Shown here piece after piece: positions 13,986 to 16,292 of a stretch of 16,292 nucleotides of DNA. Position 1 is the stretch's first letter; the number at the start of each line of letters is the position of its first letter. The DNA comes from Sulfurovum sp. (GTDB taxonomy: Bacteria; Campylobacterota; Campylobacteria; Campylobacterales; Sulfurovaceae). The DNA lies in NCBI GenBank assembly GCA_015490315.1, contig WFYB01000124.1, forward strand, positions 1-16,292, given 5' to 3'. The translations under genes and the position numbers were made by a program. Below the pieces are notes generated by a model. It searched no databases, was not told the origin of the DNA, and saw nothing but the letters and a program-made list of their open reading frames with translations.

Positions 13986-15059
13986 TTAGTTGACAGTTAC
14001 GTCAAAGTAGGCACACTCATGTGTTCCCGCAGTAACTGTACCATAGTCAGCTGTTACAACACCACCTGATTCACTTATAGTATCACCATTTGATGCCCCA
14101 GGAGATGTACAGTTACATGTCTCTGTAGAGATTTGACTAACAGCGGCAGGTGCACCAGTAGTCGTAGCTCCATATGTTACATTTCCATCCAAAGTATCTG
14201 ATAGTATTGCACTTGTCGCATTTGCAGAACCGGTGTTGTTCACATCGATCGCATAACGTACCACTGCACCCGGAATGCGGTGTGGATTGGTCGTTGTATT
14301 GACCGGATCCCAGATCACACATGATGTTTTGGTCACATCAATCTTCGCCGTGACTACTTTGTAGGCATCATTGTCTGAGTGCTTACCGTTTTTCGCACCG
14401 CCGTCTGTAGACCCGTTGGCCCCTGCAGCATCCGCAAATACGATCTCTTCAGTCATTGCATTGTCTGCTGTACCGGAATTGTCAGATGTGATATCTGCCC
14501 CCTGAGAACCGCCTGTACCGCCCTGCGCTACCTGTGCAATGAGTGTATACTCAGCCACGTCGCCATCTACTCTTGTGTTTGGAATATCTGAGACGATAAA
14601 GACTGTGACATTCGTATCCGGTGCCAACTCATCAATAAATGTCGCTGTATCCGTACCGGAATCATACACACCGTTTCCGTTGCTATCTACAAAAACCTGT
14701 ACGTTGGTAGCATCAAAATTGTCTGTCTCACCAAAAGGGTTCCCGTCATTGGCGAGTGAGCTGAGTGAAAAGTCCTGTACCTTGTTTCCGTTGTTCGCTA
14801 CAGTGAATGTCAGTACCGCACTTGTCTGTCCCGGTACCACACTCACAGCAGGCGAATCCTGGTGTGCCACCGTAAAGTCGATCTTGTTATCGACAAGGAA
14901 GCTGTCGGTGTTTGACGCTACCGCTGTCTGGTTGACACCGCTGACCTGATAACTCAGCGTCGCACTGTTGTCTATCTGCGTACCTGCCGCAGTTCCGGCA
15001 GCATTGGCAGCTACCATACCCAATAGCATCGCCGATGCTATGACCAATATCTTTTTCAT
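13986..15059 (-). CDS. Secreted acidic DUF11-family surface protein with RIPGA C-terminal module
   Basis: A 357-aa exported protein. Signal peptide MKKILVIASAMLLGMVAANA; then a module GTQIDNSATLSYQVSGV (26-42) with a following SNTDSF stretch, resembling the N-terminus of the barrel protein. Residues about 60-180 form a DUF11-like beta domain containing FVDSNGNGVYDSGTDT (123-138), a DxNxNGxxD loop of the calcium-binding kind, and VFIVSDIP (153-160), echoed in the truncated gene at the right edge. Residues about 240-357 are the shared C-terminal module: SCVIWDPVNTTTNPHRIPGA with Cys247, CNC at 315-317 and ECAYFDVTVN at the terminus. It is rich in Asp and poor in Lys/Arg (about 12 basic residues by hand count). 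A strong AAAGGAGA precedes the ATG. An 88-base gap without an obvious terminator leads to the barrel gene. A structural or adhesive role is inferred. Confidence 0.85.
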   Translation of the reverse strand: MKKILVIASAMLLGMVAANAAGTAAGTQIDNSATLSYQVSGVNQTAVASNTDSFLVDNKIDFTVAHQDSPAVSVVPGQTSAVLTFTVANNGNKVQDFSLSSLANDGNPFGETDNFDATNVQVFVDSNGNGVYDSGTDTATFIDELAPDTNVTVFIVSDIPNTRVDGDVAEYTLIAQVAQGGTGGSQGADITSDNSGTADNAMTEEIVFADAAGANGSTDGGAKNGKHSDNDAYKVVTAKIDVTKTSCVIWDPVNTTTNPHRIPGAVVRYAIDVNNTGSANATSAILSDTLDGNVTYGATTTGAPAAVSQISTETCNCTSPGASNGDTISESGGVVTADYGTVTAGTHECAYFDVTVN

Positions 15060-15091
15060 GATTTTCTCCTTTGATTCATGATCTCTCTTTT

Positions 15092-15154
15092 TGCCTGTTT
15101 TACTTCGACAAGCTCAAATACCCGATAGTATCTCAGTTTGTCGAAGTACAGGCA
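15092..15154. repeat. Palindromic intergenic repeat, copy A
   Basis: A long hairpin. Outer arms are TGCCTGT (15092-15098) and ACAGGCA (15148-15154); inner perfect arms are ACTTCGACAA (15102-15111) and TTGTCGAAGT (15138-15147); a GTAT/ATAC-type continuation leads to a CGAT loop region. The core 15103-15147 is 35/45 identical, ungapped, to copy B at 15734-15778. It lies between the basic DUF11 gene and the 357-aa gene, ending 32 bases before the latter's start. No U-run follows it on either strand. Short forms of the GCTTGTCGAAG motif recur in intergenic palindromes of many bacteria, as I remember. Confidence 0.8.
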
Positions 15155-15171
15155 CATCTTTCTCAAGGTGA

Positions 15172-15216
15172 ACCCCTGGTCTAAACACTTTTTCCCGCAG
15201 CATTTAGATCAGGGGT
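15172..15216. repeat. Inverted repeat with 14-base arms
   Basis: ACCCCTGGTCTAAA (15172-15185) and TTTAGATCAGGGGT (15203-15216) pair at 13 of 14 positions around a 17-base loop. The odd pair is G opposite T, a wobble in a + strand RNA but an A-C mismatch in the - strand transcript. AGGGG at 15211-15215 can alternatively pair with CCCCT at 15223-15227, so two exclusive hairpins are possible. It lies in the 183-base gap between the basic DUF11 gene and the 357-aa gene. No terminator U-run follows. Confidence 0.65.
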
Positions 15217-15242
15217 CCAACTCCCCTACGGCATGTAGAGAC

Positions 15243-15707
15243 TTACTGCAATCTCGCTTTATACTGGACTGTTGTTTTTTTGCCGCCTTTAAGTGACGGA
15301 ATGACCCACTTGATCGTTGTGTATTCCGAGGCACGTGCACGACGGCGCTTTTTGGTCTTTTTGTCTTTGACGATCAGTTTGGAAGGCTTGGCAAAATGCT
15401 TGCCCCCATCGATCGAAAAGGTAATATCACATTTCCCTTTGCACTTTGCAGAGTTTTTGATATAACTCATATGCTCTGGAACGGCATTGACCACTGTGAG
15501 GTTTTTGGCATTTTCACTGCCTTTGTTGGCAACGGTGTTGATATAGAGTACGACGTTGCCGGGCACTACTTTGGTCGCCTTGACCCATTTGGCCTTTTTC
15601 TTTTTGATCACCTTCTGATAGGATTTGGAAGTGATCGTCACTTCGGCATGCACTGCACTCACACCGAGTGAGAGCAGCAGTCCGAGTGTCATAAAGAGAT
15701 TTCTCAT
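15243..15707 (-). CDS. Small, highly basic secreted DUF11 protein
   Basis: A 154-aa exported protein with signal peptide MRNLFMTLGLLLSLGVSAVHA and a single DUF11-type beta-sandwich. Recognisable pieces are VVPGNVVLYINTVANKG (about 48-64), VVNAVPEHMSYIKNSA (about 72-87), FSIDGGKHFAKP (about 97-108), EYTTIKWVIPSL and a terminal TVQYKARLQ. The mature part is unusually basic: by hand count about 33 Lys/Arg against 7 Asp/Glu, including runs KKKK and KKRRRAR. The frame reaches upstream to 15800, but AAAGGA seven bases before ATG 15707 and the signal peptide fix the start. Two cysteines form a CKGKC motif (about 89-93). It lies between the truncated upstream surface gene and the acidic 357-aa protein. 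Function is unknown; binding to acidic partners or polysaccharide is a guess. Confidence 0.87.
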   Translation of the reverse strand: MRNLFMTLGLLLSLGVSAVHAEVTITSKSYQKVIKKKKAKWVKATKVVPGNVVLYINTVANKGSENAKNLTVVNAVPEHMSYIKNSAKCKGKCDITFSIDGGKHFAKPSKLIVKDKKTKKRRRARASEYTTIKWVIPSLKGGKKTTVQYKARLQ

Positions 15708-15732
15708 TGTTTTTTCCTTTTTGTCTATTTTG

Positions 15733-15778
15733 TCTTCGACAAGCGCAATCACCCGATGGTGACTGGGATTGTCCAAGT
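15733..15778. repeat. Palindromic intergenic repeat, copy B
   Basis: CTTCGACAAGCGC (15734-15746) through a CGAT loop (15754-15757) to TTGTCCAAG (15769-15777). The arms pair in the same register as copy A, with TCACC/GGTGA closing the loop side. It occupies most of the 73-base gap between the right-edge gene and the small basic DUF11 gene, ending 26 bases before the latter's start. That is nearly the same position relative to a start codon as copy A. Confidence 0.75.
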
Positions 15779-15780
15779 CT

Positions 15781-16292
15781 CTACTGTACAACCACATCAA
15801 ATTCCACTGTATGTACAGGATGTACCGATGCCGTCTGTGTCATACTCCCTACAGGTACGGTAACAGTGTTGCCAGCGATATAGAGCGGATCGTTATTGAG
15901 CGGTGTACCATCGAGCTTCAATGAGTTGGCGACATAGCTGGTACCTGTCGGGATGAGATCCGTGATGACGACATTGTCCAGTGTCCCCAGCCCGACCACA
16001 CTGGCGGTGATGGTATAGTGGATGGTCGTACCGATGTAGAGTTGGGGACTTGAAAGTGTTGCGGTTTTGGTCAACTGTAAAGAGAGATCGATCAGACGAT
16101 AGGTACACAGTGCACTCTCCACACCCCCCTCAAAGCCGTTGACCGCAAAGTAGCTTCCCAGATTGACCGCGTCACCCGGGTTTGTTCCCGGCACGATATC
16201 CGACTCCGCTCTGATCCCGTGGCTGGTAGTGCTCCAACTCGCATTGGCAGGGATATCACTGACGAAAAAAAGCGTCGCGTTGCTGTCCGCAC
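15781..16292 (-). CDS. DUF11-family surface protein, C-terminal part (5' end beyond window)
   Basis: An open frame enters from the right edge and ends in TAG at 15781-15783; about 170 residues are visible. No start codon is assigned: the internal GTG at 16194 is not a likely start, because the frame continues upstream with matching protein (FFVSDIPANASW). That stretch parallels VFIVSDIP of the 357-aa protein, so the two are probably related. The visible C-terminal half is a standard DUF11 domain (LTKTATLSSPQLYIGTTIHY, VVITDLIPTGTSYVANSLKL, TVEFDVVVQ at the end) and lacks the cysteine/RIPGA signature of the other modules. It is the most upstream visible gene of the leftward locus. Confidence 0.85.
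   Translation of the reverse strand, partial: ADSNATLFFVSDIPANASWSTTSHGIRAESDIVPGTNPGDAVNLGSYFAVNGFEGGVESALCTYRLIDLSLQLTKTATLSSPQLYIGTTIHYTITASVVGLGTLDNVVITDLIPTGTSYVANSLKLDGTPLNNDPLYIAGNTVTVPVGSMTQTASVHPVHTVEFDVVVQ

Noticed and set aside
15092..15154. Palindrome A as a factor-independent terminator
   Set aside because: The stem is strong, but no T-run follows it on either strand, and a second related copy occurs before another gene.

Overview
The window reads as a piece of a Campylobacterota (epsilonproteobacterial) chromosome, most likely a Sulfurovum- or Sulfurimonas-like organism. This rests on the tightly overlapping gene layout, the use of GTG and TTG starts, the moderate GC content (about 35-60% depending on the segment) and the style of the DUF11-type surface proteins. 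It is inference, because no rRNA or other marker gene is present.

Left third (1-5565, + strand). After the 3' tail of an unidentified gene comes a seven-gene cobalamin operon with no intergenic base at all: cobU, cobD (threonine-phosphate decarboxylase type), cobQ, cbiB, cobS, cobC, and a small cysteine-rich protein matching the PF04071 'cysteine-rich small domain' pattern. Together the first six attach the aminopropanol arm to the corrin ring, amidate it, activate adenosylcobinamide and assemble the lower nucleotide loop. The lower-base-activating cobT is not in the window, and neither are the corrin-ring genes.

Right two thirds (5546-16292, - strand). Everything is read leftwards from beyond the right edge. 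In transcription order: a truncated DUF11 surface protein, a small very basic DUF11 protein, a 357-aa acidic DUF11 protein, a 1504-aa outer-membrane beta-barrel protein with DUF11, SdrD_B-like and Ig-like parts, a 445-aa protein with a duplicated jelly-roll domain, a 645-aa protein with a lectin-like region and a lamin-tail domain, and an L,D-transpeptidase whose 3' end overlaps the end of the cobalamin operon tail-to-tail. Nearly all have signal peptides. Three of the secreted proteins end in the same roughly 115-residue cysteine-bearing module (signature DPVN-TT-P-RIPGA). The barrel protein shares a separate N-terminal module with the 357-aa protein. This looks like one envelope or surface-structure locus. 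Its function is not known to me.

Non-coding structure lies in the gaps of the surface locus. Two 45-bp palindromes (15103-15147 and 15734-15778) are 35/45 identical without gaps and fold in the same register with two compensatory base-pair changes. Each sits about 26-43 nt upstream of a start codon. A separate long inverted repeat lies at 15172-15216. No tRNA, rRNA, CRISPR, insertion sequence, convincing terminator or cobalamin riboswitch was seen. The longest gene-free stretch is 183 bases (15060-15242). Family and domain names are from memory of the families and pattern reading; no search was run.
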